Below, in pieces: positions 47,200-55,945 of a DNA stretch of 64,000 bases (position 1 is its first letter; each line of letters begins with the position of its first letter). The position numbers and the translations under genes are program-made. Under the pieces are notes generated by a model that ran no database searches, was not told the origin of the DNA, and saw nothing but the letters and a program-made list of their open reading frames with translations. Source of the stretch: CAWEYO01 sp963813315 (lineage in GTDB: Bacteria > Pseudomonadota > Alphaproteobacteria > Rhizobiales > Rhizobiaceae); NCBI GenBank assembly GCA_963813315.1, contig CAWEYO010000014.1:1-64000 (forward strand). Reading direction: 5' to 3'.

Positions 47200-48005
47200 G
47201 CGAACCCCTGCTGGCGATCAATAACATTACGAAGAACTTTGGAGCTATCGAAGCGCTCAAGGGCATCAGTTTTTCGATCGGCTGCGGTGAGGTCGTTGCA
47301 CTCCTGGGTGACAACGGCGCGGGCAAATCGACGCTCGTGAAGATCATAGCCGGCGGTCTCGAGCCGACGTCCGGTCGCATGCTGTTCGAGGGCAAGGAAT
47401 TTCTGGCCAAATCTCCCGCCGAGGCAAAAGCTGCCGGTATCGAGACGGTCTACCAGGACCTGTCGCTCTGCACCAATGTCGATGTCGTTGCCAATTTCTT
47501 CATGGGCCGCGAGATCACGCGAAAGACCTTCGGCGTCCCTGTGCTCGACGAGCGCGCCATGGAAAAGGTTGTTGCAGAATCTCTAGCCAATGCCGGCACA
47601 CGCATTCCGTCGCTGCGTACCAAGGTCGAGCATTTGTCGGGGGGCCAGCGGCAGGCGATCGAGCTAAACCAATTCGTGCATTGGGGCGGCAAGCTCGTGC
47701 TTCTCGACGAGCCCTTCGCGGCGCTCGGGGTAGAGCAAACGCGACGCGGCCTGGACATGATCCGACACGTGGCCGACCAGGGCATCGGCGTCCTCATCAT
47801 CACCCACATTATGCAGCAGGCCTTTCAGGTCGCAGATCGGATTGTTGTGATCCGGCACGGCGTCGTCGCGGGCGATGTCGCACGGAGAAAAACCAGTCCC
47901 GATGCGGTGGTCAAGATGATCACAGGAGAAGCCATTCCGGTGCCGGACCGGGAGGCTGATGCGGGTACAACCGACAATCCGGCGCTACAGGAGGGAACGA
48001 CATGA
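47196..48005 (+). CDS. Sugar ABC ATPase, single-domain FrcA type
   Basis: The protein has 269 residues and begins with GTG. It has Walker A GDNGAGKSTLVK, Q-loop YQDLSL, signature LSGGQRQAIELNQF and Walker B LVLLDEPFAAL. Single-domain ATPases of this kind serve fructose/ribose-like importers (FrcBCA). It overlaps the binding-protein gene by 4 bases. Confidence 0.85.
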   Translation: MSEPLLAINNITKNFGAIEALKGISFSIGCGEVVALLGDNGAGKSTLVKIIAGGLEPTSGRMLFEGKEFLAKSPAEAKAAGIETVYQDLSLCTNVDVVANFFMGREITRKTFGVPVLDERAMEKVVAESLANAGTRIPSLRTKVEHLSGGQRQAIELNQFVHWGGKLVLLDEPFAALGVEQTRRGLDMIRHVADQGIGVLIITHIMQQAFQVADRIVVIRHGVVAGDVARRKTSPDAVVKMITGEAIPVPDREADAGTTDNPALQEGTT

Positions 48006-49042
48006 AGCGGATACTTCTAGCTATGCTCGGGCTCGTGGCACTCAGCCTCGCCATGCTCGCTCCGGCCTTCGCCCAGACCAAGGGCACTGTTTACTACCTG
48101 GTGCCGACGTTGCTCGATGAGTTCCAGACCGGCTCGGTGAGCGCTCTGGAAATGTTTCTGAAGCAGGTCGGTTACGAAATGAAGACGCTCAACGCCGACA
48201 ACAAGACCGATGCACAGCAATCACAGATGAACGACGTCATCGCTCTGAAGCCCTCGGCCATCATCCTGGCCGCTGTCGATTTCAACGCGCTGAAACCCTC
48301 CGTCGAGGCAGCGCGCGCCGCCGGAATTCCGGTGGCGGAATTCGACCGGCAGATCACCGCGACGCCCTCGGATTTCACGTCGGTCGCGGGCACGGTGGAG
48401 ATCGGCCACGTTGCCGCGGAACAGGCGGAAAAGCTTTTATCGGCGAAACACGGATCGGTGAAGGGCAAGGTGCTTCAGGTGCTCGGTGATCCTGGCGATC
48501 CGTACACCCTCGATATCCAGAAAGGATTTGAGGAGAAAATGAAGGCGTTTCCGGAGGTGACGATTGTCTCGCTTCCTGCCATGCAGTGGGATCCCAGCAA
48601 TGCCGGTACCATCGTTGCCGACCAGCTCCTTGCCAACCCTGACATCGACCTGATCTTCAGCCATGCAGCCCACCTTTCCGTTGCCGCCGTTGCCTCGCTC
48701 GAAGCCGCCGGCAAGAAGCCCGGGGACATAATGATGATGAGTTCGAACGGCGCGCCGGTCGGTCTCGACCTGATCCGCAAGGGCTGGCTGAACGTCGAAG
48801 TCGAGCAGCCGCTCTACGCGCAGGCGGCCGCCGTGGCCATGTTCATGGACAAGATCGTCAACAAGCAAGAGATCAAGGCCGGTGAATATGATGTGCTCGG
48901 TCTAAAGGGCGTGGTGACCAGCGAGGCCTGGGGGCCGAATATCAAAATCCCCGGAGCCGCGATCAACAAGGAAAACGTCGACAATCCTGCCTTCTGGGGC
49001 AATATGAAGCCGCCTTCGGATACTGTGAAGGCGGTCGAATAA
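48002..49042 (+). CDS. Sugar ABC substrate-binding protein, RbsB/FrcB-like
   Basis: The protein has 346 residues. The signal peptide covers residues 1-24 (ending APAFA). It is a two-lobed periplasmic binding protein with YYLVPTLLDEFQTGS, DVIALKPSAIILAAVD, and DLIFSHAAHLSVAAVASLEAAGKKPGD. It is the second gene of a cassette with FrcA-type ATPase and permease; ligand unknown. Two repeats separate it from its permease. Confidence 0.87.
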   Translation: MKRILLAMLGLVALSLAMLAPAFAQTKGTVYYLVPTLLDEFQTGSVSALEMFLKQVGYEMKTLNADNKTDAQQSQMNDVIALKPSAIILAAVDFNALKPSVEAARAAGIPVAEFDRQITATPSDFTSVAGTVEIGHVAAEQAEKLLSAKHGSVKGKVLQVLGDPGDPYTLDIQKGFEEKMKAFPEVTIVSLPAMQWDPSNAGTIVADQLLANPDIDLIFSHAAHLSVAAVASLEAAGKKPGDIMMMSSNGAPVGLDLIRKGWLNVEVEQPLYAQAAAVAMFMDKIVNKQEIKAGEYDVLGLKGVVTSEAWGPNIKIPGAAINKENVDNPAFWGNMKPPSDTVKAVE

Positions 49043-49088
49043 GCCAGGTCCCAAGCGCTCCGGGCCATACGGATCCGGAGCGTGTCTG

Positions 49089-49239
49089 CTAGTGTGCGTT
49101 GGTATTCAGGTGATGCCGGCCTGCAAATGGCGGTCTTCTGCGCTTCCGGTACTCACGTACCCAAACGTACGCTGCGTGCCGGTTCTCGAAAACCACCATT
49201 TTCAGCTCGGCCTGACCTGAATTTCAACACACACCCTAG
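49089..49239. repeat. Family C intergenic repeat, copy 2
   Basis: The element is about 150 bases with ends CTAGTGTGCGTTG and CAACACACACCCTAG. It is inserted between the binding-protein and permease genes of one ABC cassette and directly joined to the next repeat. Confidence 0.82.
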
Positions 49240-49340
49240 AGCGCGATGATTTCAATTGGAGTCGTCACCGCTTTCTAATTATTTGATTTCGCATGATCTT
49301 TTCCGAAAACCGCCACGCACTTTTCGGGATCATGCTCTAA
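49236..49340. repeat. Intergenic repeat, family D
   Basis: The element is about 105 bases with outer inverted ends TAGAGC and GCTCTA and inner GATGAT/ATCATGC arms around CCGAAAACCGCCACGCAC. It is abutted to a family C element, its CTAG shared. Confidence 0.7.
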
Positions 49341-49353
49341 ACCGGATCAGTCG

Positions 49354-50349
49354 ATGAAGCCCCGCACGCGCCGCGCCCTCGAGCTCGTCCTCGACAATCT
49401 CGTCTGGTTTATGTTGCTTTTCGTACTGGCGGTCTTTTCCATCTTCATTCCGAACTATTTCCAGCCCGGCATCTTCGCCAACATCATCGAGGCCTCGAGT
49501 GTGTTGGGTGTCATGTCCATCGGGCTTGCGCTGGTGATCATAGCCGGCCACATGGACCTGTCGGTCGAATCCGTCGCGGCGCTGGCCGCCATGACAGTGG
49601 GCATCCTATTCTGTTCGGCCGGTATCGGCATGGGTCTACAAATCCAACCCGAGTGGCTGATGGTTCCCGTTTCACTTCTCATCGCGGTGGCTGTTGGCGG
49701 TGTCATCGGCGCGCTCAACGGCCTCCTCATCGTGAAGCTGGAGATGAATGCGTTCATCGTAACGCTCGCGTCCTACATCTGGGTGCGTGGTCTTGTCGTC
49801 GCTGTTTCCGGCGGCCGTTCGGCGCAGGATCTTGCGCCGGCAATCCGCTGGTTCGCCATTCAACGCGTAATCGGCCTGCCGCTTACCGCTTGGATTGCCA
49901 TCACATGCTTCGTGGTCTTCTCTCTGATCATGGCCAAGACGCCGTTCGGCCGGCATTTGATCCTGATTGGCGGCAACGAAACCGCGGCTTTCAGGGCCGG
50001 CATCCGGGTAAGGCGCAATCTTGTCATTGCATTCATCCTGGCTGGTGCGATCGCGGGCCTTGCCGGCTGGCTGTTGACGATCAGGACGTCCGGCGCCACC
50101 GCAAACCTCGGGGTCGGTTTACTTTTTAATGCCTTCGCCGCAGTCGTCATCGGTGGCGTCAGTCTGAAGGGCGGCGTCGGCTCCTTGCCCGGGGTATACG
50201 CCGGAGTGCTGCTGCTCTCGGCCATAAACACAGCGATCAATCTCATGGGCCTTCCTGCCAACTTCACCCAGGTCATTCACGGTCTGCTGGTGCTGGCTGC
50301 AGTGCTGCTCGACACTCTCAAACAAACTATTCGCCATAGGCTAGCATGA
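49354..50349 (+). CDS. Sugar ABC permease, FrcC/RbsC-like
   Basis: The protein has 331 residues and about eight to nine membrane helices. The family segment is LVIIAGHMDLSVESVAALAAMTVG (the DLSVES part replaces the usual DLSVGS), with VVIGGVSLKGGVGSLPGV near the end. It completes the cassette with the ATPase at 47196 and the binding protein at 48002, though 311 bases of repeats now lie before it. Confidence 0.87.
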   Translation: MKPRTRRALELVLDNLVWFMLLFVLAVFSIFIPNYFQPGIFANIIEASSVLGVMSIGLALVIIAGHMDLSVESVAALAAMTVGILFCSAGIGMGLQIQPEWLMVPVSLLIAVAVGGVIGALNGLLIVKLEMNAFIVTLASYIWVRGLVVAVSGGRSAQDLAPAIRWFAIQRVIGLPLTAWIAITCFVVFSLIMAKTPFGRHLILIGGNETAAFRAGIRVRRNLVIAFILAGAIAGLAGWLLTIRTSGATANLGVGLLFNAFAAVVIGGVSLKGGVGSLPGVYAGVLLLSAINTAINLMGLPANFTQVIHGLLVLAAVLLDTLKQTIRHRLA

Positions 50350-50357
50350 CGGGCAGA

Positions 50358-50464
50358 CTAGAGCGGCGGACGCATTTTCGGAACCAGCGCTGCCGCTCTA
50401 TTTCTTTGTTTGAGCATCGGATTTTTCCCGAAACCGGTTCCCACTTTCGGGTCCGATGCTCTAG
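50358..50464. repeat. Family B intergenic repeat, copy 2 (107 bases)
   Basis: This is a full element with perfect inverted ends CTAGAGC and GCTCTAG. It directly abuts the truncated SDR reading frame, and its own sequence supplies a spurious in-frame start at 50410. Confidence 0.85.
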
Positions 50465-51072
50465 AAAACAAAATCGTGCTGATTGTCGGCGCGTCGCGCG
50501 GCATCCGCAAAGGCATCGCCCAGCGCTTCGCCGAAGCGGGTGCCGGGCTCGTCCTCGCGGAGGGGCATCTATCCTTGGCAACTCATCGAGAACACGAGTT
50601 CGATGACTGGGATCGAGTGATGGCAGTGAATTTGCGGAGCAGGTTCAATGCCGCGCGCGCCGCACTCGTGCCGATGAAGGCACAGCGCTCCGGTCGCATG
50701 CTCTTCACCTCGTCCATCACCGGCCCGCACGTTTCAAGTCCCGGCCATGGCCATTACTCGGCGACCAAAGCAGGCACAAACGGTTTCATCCGATCGGCGG
50801 CGCTCGAGTTTTCCGGCAACGGCATCACAGTCAACGGCGTCGAACCAGGCAATATTCTGACCGAAGCTGTTCAGCTTCATCGCGGCGCGACTTTCATCAA
50901 AAGCATGGAAGATGCGATCCCTCTCGGTCGTCTTGGCAGCCCTCGTGACGTCGCGAATGCCTTCCTGTTCCTGGCCTCGGATGATGCAAGCTACATCACT
51001 GGGACGACGATTGTCGTCGACGGCGGTCAGTTGCTTCCCGAAGGCGCTAACTTCCGCATCCTGCCGCCATGA
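50465..51072 (+). pseudogene. Short-chain dehydrogenase, 5' end replaced by a repeat and centre deleted
   Basis: The frame begins inside the repeat with no start codon of its own and reads KIVLIVGASRGIRKGIAQRF, where the third glycine of the SDR motif (usually GIGK/GIGR) is changed to Arg. It then jumps from the second strand (AGLVLAEG) straight to the helix before the active site (DDWDRVMAVNLRSRF), losing about 55 residues including the NNAG motif. The rest is normal: SSITGP, YSATKAGTNGF, SDDASYITGTTIVVDGG. It is therefore probably non-functional. It follows the ABC cassette and overlaps the GNAT gene by 4 bases. Confidence 0.7.
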
Positions 51073-51707
51073 TCCTCGATTTCGGGGATGGTTTTTACCT
51101 GCGCCAGGCACGGGCAGACGACCATGCGGCGCTCTGCACCGTTTGTTTGAGAACGGGCGATGCGGGCAAGGATGCGACCGAGCGCGAAGACGACCCTGCG
51201 CTGCTGGGCCTGATCTATGCTGTTCCATATCAAGTGTTCGATCCAGACTTTGCTTTCGTTGTCGATGGCCCGGCAGGAATCTCGGGTTATTTGTTTGGCG
51301 CACTTGACACGCTTGCTTTCAATGCCCGGTTGGCCTCGGAATGGTATCCTGGCCTGCAGTCTCGAGTAACCGACCCAGGATTTGACAGCACCTGCTGGCG
51401 CGGCAGCGATTGGGCGCGGCACCTTATTCACCATCCCGATTTCGCTGTTCCTGATTTTTTGGCCGCCTATCCGTCGCACGGCCATATCGACCTGTTACCC
51501 GAGGCTCGCGGAAGAGGCATCGGCCGGCGGTCTATGGCCTTTCTTGAGCGGTGTCTTGTGGCCCGCGGCTCAAGCGGCCTTTGGCTACCGGTTCACCCGC
51601 TTAACCGGGACGCGCTGCGCTTCTATGTCGATCTGGGGTTTAGGGTATTGGACAGCCCTGATATGCAGAAACAGTCCATCTACCTTGCCAAACGGTTGGG
51701 ATCGTAG
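51069..51707 (+). CDS. GNAT-family N-acetyltransferase (OGA-HAT-like)
   Basis: The protein has 212 residues. The acetyl-CoA-binding region is HIDLLPEARGRGIGRRSM, with a C-terminal GLWLPVHPLNRDALRFYVDLGF. The N-terminal part (LRQARADDHAALCTVCLRTGDAG) and the HIDLLPE motif match the GNAT branch related to the acetyltransferase-like domain of O-GlcNAcases. Its substrate may be an amino sugar, which would fit the preceding ABC importer. It is coupled (ATGA) to the broken SDR gene. Confidence 0.8.
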   Translation: MILDFGDGFYLRQARADDHAALCTVCLRTGDAGKDATEREDDPALLGLIYAVPYQVFDPDFAFVVDGPAGISGYLFGALDTLAFNARLASEWYPGLQSRVTDPGFDSTCWRGSDWARHLIHHPDFAVPDFLAAYPSHGHIDLLPEARGRGIGRRSMAFLERCLVARGSSGLWLPVHPLNRDALRFYVDLGFRVLDSPDMQKQSIYLAKRLGS

Positions 51708-51878
51708 ATCAAGCAGGCCATCAGAGGGCGAACTGGCGCTCGGGCGGACAGAATTTGGCGAACTGCCGGCTCAAGCCACGGTTTCCTTGGGCATGAGGGG
51801 CTGGCAGGGGAATTTGCCCGCTCAGCCCGTCACCGTCCAATCACGTCTCCAGCCAGAAGCTCATGACCGTCGCATGCC

Positions 51879-51998
51879 TCAGCGGACAGAGCAGGAGGAG
51901 CCGACCATCGCGCAGTTCGCCGGTTGGTAGTTGCCGGCTGTTGACTGGCAGCCCGCCAGCGCGACGAGTACGACCACCATCCAGCGAGTTCGTAGCAT
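51879..51998 (-). CDS. Small lipoprotein (39 aa)
   Basis: A 39-residue frame starts at the ATG at 51998 with AGGAGG five bases upstream, a perfect ribosome site. It has Arg-rich N-terminus, a hydrophobic stretch VVVLVALAG and lipobox Cys17 (LAGC), then a short tail with Cys29 and Cys36. It should be lipid-anchored after processing. Such tiny lipoproteins resemble entericidin-like or exclusion-type peptides, but no partner gene is seen. Confidence 0.7.
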   Translation of the reverse strand: MLRTRWMVVVLVALAGCQSTAGNYQPANCAMVGSSCSVR

Positions 51999-52071
51999 TT
52001 CGGCCTCCTCTGCCGTCCGATATGAGCGCAAGGGTATCCGCGCGCCTCAGGAGCACGATGTTAGCTCGGAT

Positions 52072-52390
52072 TTAGGTAGCGCCAACGCTCAGGAGGGTGT
52101 CTTGTCGGTAGGGGGCGGTCACTCCTGCCTTGAGTTGCGCCGGGATGAGGCCACGGTTGATGATGCTCGCGTGCGATTCGACGTTGCCGCTGCCGTTCGG
52201 AAAGACGAGTCCAAGGTCGCCCTTGGGGCATCGAAGCTTCCATTCTTTGAGTGTATTCATCACCAAGGTTCCATTCGGCACGCTGCGCTCGCCCGCTTCC
52301 GATTTCGGTCTCCCGATCTCGCCGAACTCGTCGGCACGCCGGTGAACGCGGATTTCGAATGCCATTCCAGTCCATGCCTCTCGTTCGAGA
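52072..52390 (-). pseudogene. Tyrosine-type phage integrase, internal fragment
   Basis: The minus-strand stretch reads EIRVHRRADEFGEIGRPKSE, then ERSVP, WKLRCPKGDLGLVFPNG and SHASIINRGLIPAQ. This is the middle of the catalytic domain of rhizobial site-specific integrases. The N-terminal DNA-binding half, the HxxR box and the catalytic Tyr are missing, so it is a remnant. It lies about 560 bases from the 3' end of tRNA-Met, a usual integration target. Confidence 0.75.
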
Positions 52391-52953
52391 ACTGGCTACG
52401 AGTGCCTATTTAGCCAATTGGCACGCCGCAGATGCGCGGGGCTTCATCAGCAGGCATTCACGATGTAATACAGAAAGATATGTATCGTGAGACAAGTTTC
52501 TGGATTCGAAGCTAACGACACAATTCCACTCGCCAGATATATATCGCGTGGGTTGGGGGATCGGCACAGGCGGCGGCGTCCAAGATGAGAAGCCGCCGCC
52601 TGCGCCATATCATCTAGTCTAGCCCTCTCACCGCGCGTTGTTGGGCCGCTTCGAAATCGAGCCGGTCGGGCTGACCTACACGGTGGGTGGCGGCAAAGCC
52701 CGGCAAGGGAACTCGTCATCAGCGGAGGCGCTGTGCATGTTTTGCCGTCCAGAAGCTAACGCCAATCTGTCCAGAAGCTCCCACCGCGCCACACGAACTG
52801 GCTTCGAGCCCGCCTCAAAGAATCAGAAGGCTTCACGGCACTGCTGCAAAACCGGCTGACAAAATTGCAAAATCCGGCGACCGGCTACACCGGCGACCGG
52901 CTACAACCGGGCTGACCACAAGGCGATAGGAAAAAAGTCGTCAGTGGACTTGA
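52391..52953. other. Element scar between integrase remnant and tRNA, no intact gene
   Basis: A strong hairpin lies at 52563-52606 (GGCACAGGCGGCGGC and GCCGCCGCCTGCGCC, one mismatch). The tandem words CCGGCGACCGGCTACA repeat at about 52878-52910. I see no gene, only low-quality open frames, as expected for decayed integrated DNA. Confidence 0.45.
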
Positions 52954-53030
52954 TGGTAGCGGAGGAGGGATTCGAACCCCCGACACAAGGATTATGATTC
53001 CTCTGCTCTAACCTACTGAGCTACTCCGCC
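52954..53030 (-). tRNA. tRNA-Met (CAT anticodon), CCA encoded
   Basis: The 77-base minus-strand sequence folds as a cloverleaf: acceptor GGCGGAG/CTCCGCT, D arm GCTC...GAGC, anticodon stem GAGGA/TCCTT with loop ATCATAA, T arm GGGGG-TTCGAAT-CCCTC, then ACCA. The anticodon is CAT. The elongator Met assignment is favoured, though a lysidine-modified Ile2 tRNA cannot be ruled out by eye. Confidence 0.9.
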
Positions 53031-53332
53031 AAGCCTGAAGATGCCGTATCGACAGGGCCGACCAGTCGGTCCCAAGGCCGCGCGGATATAAGGTTGCGAT
53101 GCCAAAGCTGTCAAGCGTCGACAGGGCGCCGCGCGGGAGATTCCCATCGAGCAAACCTGATCTCGTCCGGCTCCATGGAAAAAGAGGTTCCGCCGATCGC
53201 GCGGATCGAGGTCAACGAGGCGAAGCTTGTCAGGCCGCCGCATCGGCCTGAGCGTCCTTTGCGTATCCGAAAGGAAGCGCGGCGCTGTATAGACGTCGAG
53301 AAGATTCCGCGGATCACGCGCAATACAAACCT

Positions 53333-53437
53333 AATGCATGTCGCCCAAAAGCGCGCGGCGGTTTTGGGATAACGACATGCACAAAAACAATAGCTAAAGT
53401 GCGTCGCATGGATCCGTTTCGCCGCGACGCGCTTTAG
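53333..53437. repeat. Family A intergenic repeat, copy 2 (inverted)
   Basis: The element is about 105 bases, ATGCATGTCGCCCAAAA to GACGCGCTTTAG, inverted relative to 13516 and parallel to 54473. The gap 53031-53332 holds no supported gene. Confidence 0.75.
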
Positions 53438-53499
53438 CGGGGTTGAGTTCCATCCGGCTCCCCGTTATGTCTCCGCCACACTTCCTTGGTCATGGACGA

Positions 53500-54453
53500 A
53501 TGAAACCGCGCATAGCAGTCCTCGGTTGCGGATATTGGGGCAGCAACCACATCCGCACCCTCAAGTCGCTTGGCGCCCTTTACGCGGTTTCGGACGCCAA
53601 CAGCGCGCGCGCGGAGGGCTTCGCCAGCGAGCAGGATTGCATTGCGATCGATCCCGACGAGGTCGTCGCCCGCCCCGACGTCGACGCGATCGTCATGGCG
53701 CTGCCGCCGCAATTCCATGCCGAGTTTTCGATCAGGGCTGTTGAAAACGGCAAGGACATTCTGGTTGAAAAGCCGATCGCGCTCACCGTCGACGACGCCG
53801 AACGCGCGGTGGCGGCGGCATGTGCCGCCGGGCGCATCTTCATGGTCGGCCATGTGCTGCGCTTCCACCCGGCCTTTGAGAAACTCAAGGAACTCATCGA
53901 CAGCGACGAGCTCGGCGAGGTCAAATACATTCATTCGCACCGCTTGGGGCTCGGCAAGTTCCACACTGAGAATGATGCGCTCTGGGACCTGGCGCCGCAC
54001 GACCTGTCGATGATCCTGGCGATCACAGGCACCGAGCCGCTGGAAATCCGCGGCGAAGGGGCGGCACTTCTCGACCATCTCAGTGACTTTGCCCATCTTC
54101 ACATGCGCTTCCCGAACGGGCTGAGAAGCCACCTCTTCGCATCACGGCTCAATCCCTATCGGGAACGGCGGCTGACGGTGGTCGGTACGAAGGCAATGGC
54201 CGTTTTCGACGATGTCGAGCCTTGGGAGCGCAAGCTTGCCGTCTACCACCATGCCGTCTGGCAAGACAGCGGCCAGTGGGCGTTCACGCAGAACGAGCCG
54301 TCCTATGTTCCCGTCGAGGAGGGCATGCCGCTCACCCGCGAACTTCAACACTTCCTTTCATGCATTGAAACGCGCGAGAATCCACGTACCGGCGGAGAAG
54401 AGGCGATCCGTGTGTTGCGCGTGCTGACGGCCGGCTCAGTCATGCACGACTGA
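53500..54453 (+). CDS. Gfo/Idh/MocA-family oxidoreductase
   Basis: The protein has 317 residues. The N-terminal Rossmann motif is AVLGCGYWGSNHIRTL, with ILVEKPIALT (the conserved EKP) and HRLGLGKFHTENDALWDLAPHD following. The HDLSMIL segment carries the usual catalytic His. Such proteins act on sugars, including UDP-HexNAcA in surface polysaccharide synthesis (WlbA type). The start could also be ATG 53467 or a TTG at 53443, but MKPRIAVLG is the family-like start. It is a single gene between two family A repeats. Confidence 0.82.
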   Translation: MKPRIAVLGCGYWGSNHIRTLKSLGALYAVSDANSARAEGFASEQDCIAIDPDEVVARPDVDAIVMALPPQFHAEFSIRAVENGKDILVEKPIALTVDDAERAVAAACAAGRIFMVGHVLRFHPAFEKLKELIDSDELGEVKYIHSHRLGLGKFHTENDALWDLAPHDLSMILAITGTEPLEIRGEGAALLDHLSDFAHLHMRFPNGLRSHLFASRLNPYRERRLTVVGTKAMAVFDDVEPWERKLAVYHHAVWQDSGQWAFTQNEPSYVPVEEGMPLTRELQHFLSCIETRENPRTGGEEAIRVLRVLTAGSVMHD

Positions 54454-54472
54454 CGTTCAAGCGCGGCAGCTC

Positions 54473-54578
54473 AATGCATGTCGCCCAAAAGTGCGCAGTG
54501 GTTTTGGGATAACGACATGCACAGAAACAATAGCCTAAAGCGCGTTGCATGAATCCGTTTCGAAGCAATGCGCTTTAG
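54473..54578. repeat. Family A intergenic repeat, copy 3 (inverted)
   Basis: This is almost the same sequence as 53333-53437, so the two bracket the oxidoreductase gene as direct repeats about 1.1 kb apart. Confidence 0.75.
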
Positions 54579-55756
54579 GCGTGGGCGTGAAATGTTGCAA
54601 GCCGGCTCAGCATGGCTTCGGCTTCGGCGCCGCGCTCGGAGCGCTCGATAAATCCGCCGCCGAGCACGCGCGCATCGTCGCCGGCGTCGCCATAGAGCAC
54701 GCAAGCCTGGCCGGGCGCGATGCCAAACTCGCCGTCGGCGAGTTCCACCCAGCCTACGCCTGCGCGCTGATGCAGCACGGCCGGGCGCGGAGGCCTGGTC
54801 GAGCGGACCTTGGCAAAGAGTTCCATCCCCTCGGCCGGGACGTCGCGCAGCGGAATATCGCCAAGCCAGTTGATCGACCGCAGATAGATCTTGTGGGTCT
54901 CCAATGCCTCGCGCGGACCGACAATCACGCGCGCCCGCTCTGCGTCGAGATGCACGACATAGAGCGGTTCCCCTGAGGCAACGCCAATGCCCCGGCGCTG
55001 GCCGATCGTGTAGCGCAGGATGCCGTCATGGCGGCCCAGCACCCGGCCATCGATGTGGATGATGTCGCCGGGCGAGGCTGCCTCCGGCTTCAACTTCGCA
55101 ACGATGTCGGAATATTTGCCCTGCGGCACAAAGCAGATGTCCTGGCTATCCGCCTTGGCGGCAACGGTCAGGCCCATCTCCTCGGCGATGGCGCGGACTG
55201 CCGGTTTCGACATGCCACCCAGAGGGAAACGCAAGTAGTCGACCTGCTCCTGCGTCGTGGCAAACAGAAAATAGCTCTGATCGCGGTCGGCATCGAGCGG
55301 CCGGAACAGCGCGCGGTGCGGGCCATTCGCGCGGCTGCGGATATAATGACCGGTGGCCAGCGCATCGGCACCAAGTTCCTGGGCGGTTGCAAGGAGGTCG
55401 GCGAACTTGACGGTCTGGTTGCAGGAAATGCAAGGAACGGGCGTTTCCCCTGAAACATAGCTTTGCGCGAAAGGGTCGATCACCGCCTTGCGAAACCGTT
55501 CCTCATAGTCGAGCACGTAGTGCGGGATGCGCAGGGTCTCGGCGACCCGCTGCGCGTCGGCAATGTCCTGACCGGCGCAGCACGAGCCAGTGCGATGGGT
55601 GGTCGCACCGTGATCATAGAGCTGCAGCGTCACGCCGATGACATCGTAGCCTTCGCGCTTCAGCAGACCGGCGACCACCGAAGAATCGACGCCGCCGGAC
55701 ATTGCGACCACGACACGGGTCTCTTCAGGACGTCCCGGAAGGTCCAGGCTGTTCAT
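54575..55756 (-). CDS. mnmA: tRNA-specific 2-thiouridylase MnmA
   Basis: The protein has 393 residues. It has the PP-loop AMSGGVDSSV, the catalytic Cys pair in PCISCNQTVKF (Cys109/Cys112 region), GHYIR, and the second catalytic Cys in DSQDICFVPQG, then the C-terminal barrel with GIGVASGEPLYVV. It thiolates U34 of Lys, Glu and Gln tRNAs using a sulfur relay and ATP. The gene precedes sciP divergently, as in related genomes. Confidence 0.93.
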   Translation of the reverse strand: MNSLDLPGRPEETRVVVAMSGGVDSSVVAGLLKREGYDVIGVTLQLYDHGATTHRTGSCCAGQDIADAQRVAETLRIPHYVLDYEERFRKAVIDPFAQSYVSGETPVPCISCNQTVKFADLLATAQELGADALATGHYIRSRANGPHRALFRPLDADRDQSYFLFATTQEQVDYLRFPLGGMSKPAVRAIAEEMGLTVAAKADSQDICFVPQGKYSDIVAKLKPEAASPGDIIHIDGRVLGRHDGILRYTIGQRRGIGVASGEPLYVVHLDAERARVIVGPREALETHKIYLRSINWLGDIPLRDVPAEGMELFAKVRSTRPPRPAVLHQRAGVGWVELADGEFGIAPGQACVLYGDAGDDARVLGGGFIERSERGAEAEAMLSRLATFHAHA

Positions 55757-55841
55757 AGTTCAATTTCCGCTGTTCGGATTCCGGGGCTTCATGCCAATGC
55801 CGGAAATATAGGTCAAGCCCGGCGAAAGCGCCACCTTCGGG

Positions 55842-55855
55842 TTAACCATAGTTAC
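55842..55855. promoter_or_regulatory. CtrA-box-like site upstream of sciP
   Basis: TTAACCATAGTTAC resembles a CtrA half-site pair (TTAACCAT) about 90 bases before the sciP start. The short divergent region serves both mnmA and sciP. Confidence 0.4.
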
Positions 55856-55945
55856 GCTTTGCTTACCAAGCGCTTAGGCAATTCTTAAAGCTGTGACGCT
55901 ATCGTGGCCGGGATTGGGTCTCTTGAGTTTTTTGTAGAGAGTGGA

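Noticed and set aside
53111..53323. 70-codon minus-strand frame next to the tRNA
   Set aside because: It has Arg/Ser-rich low-information sequence, no ribosome site, and lies in DNA filled with repeats.
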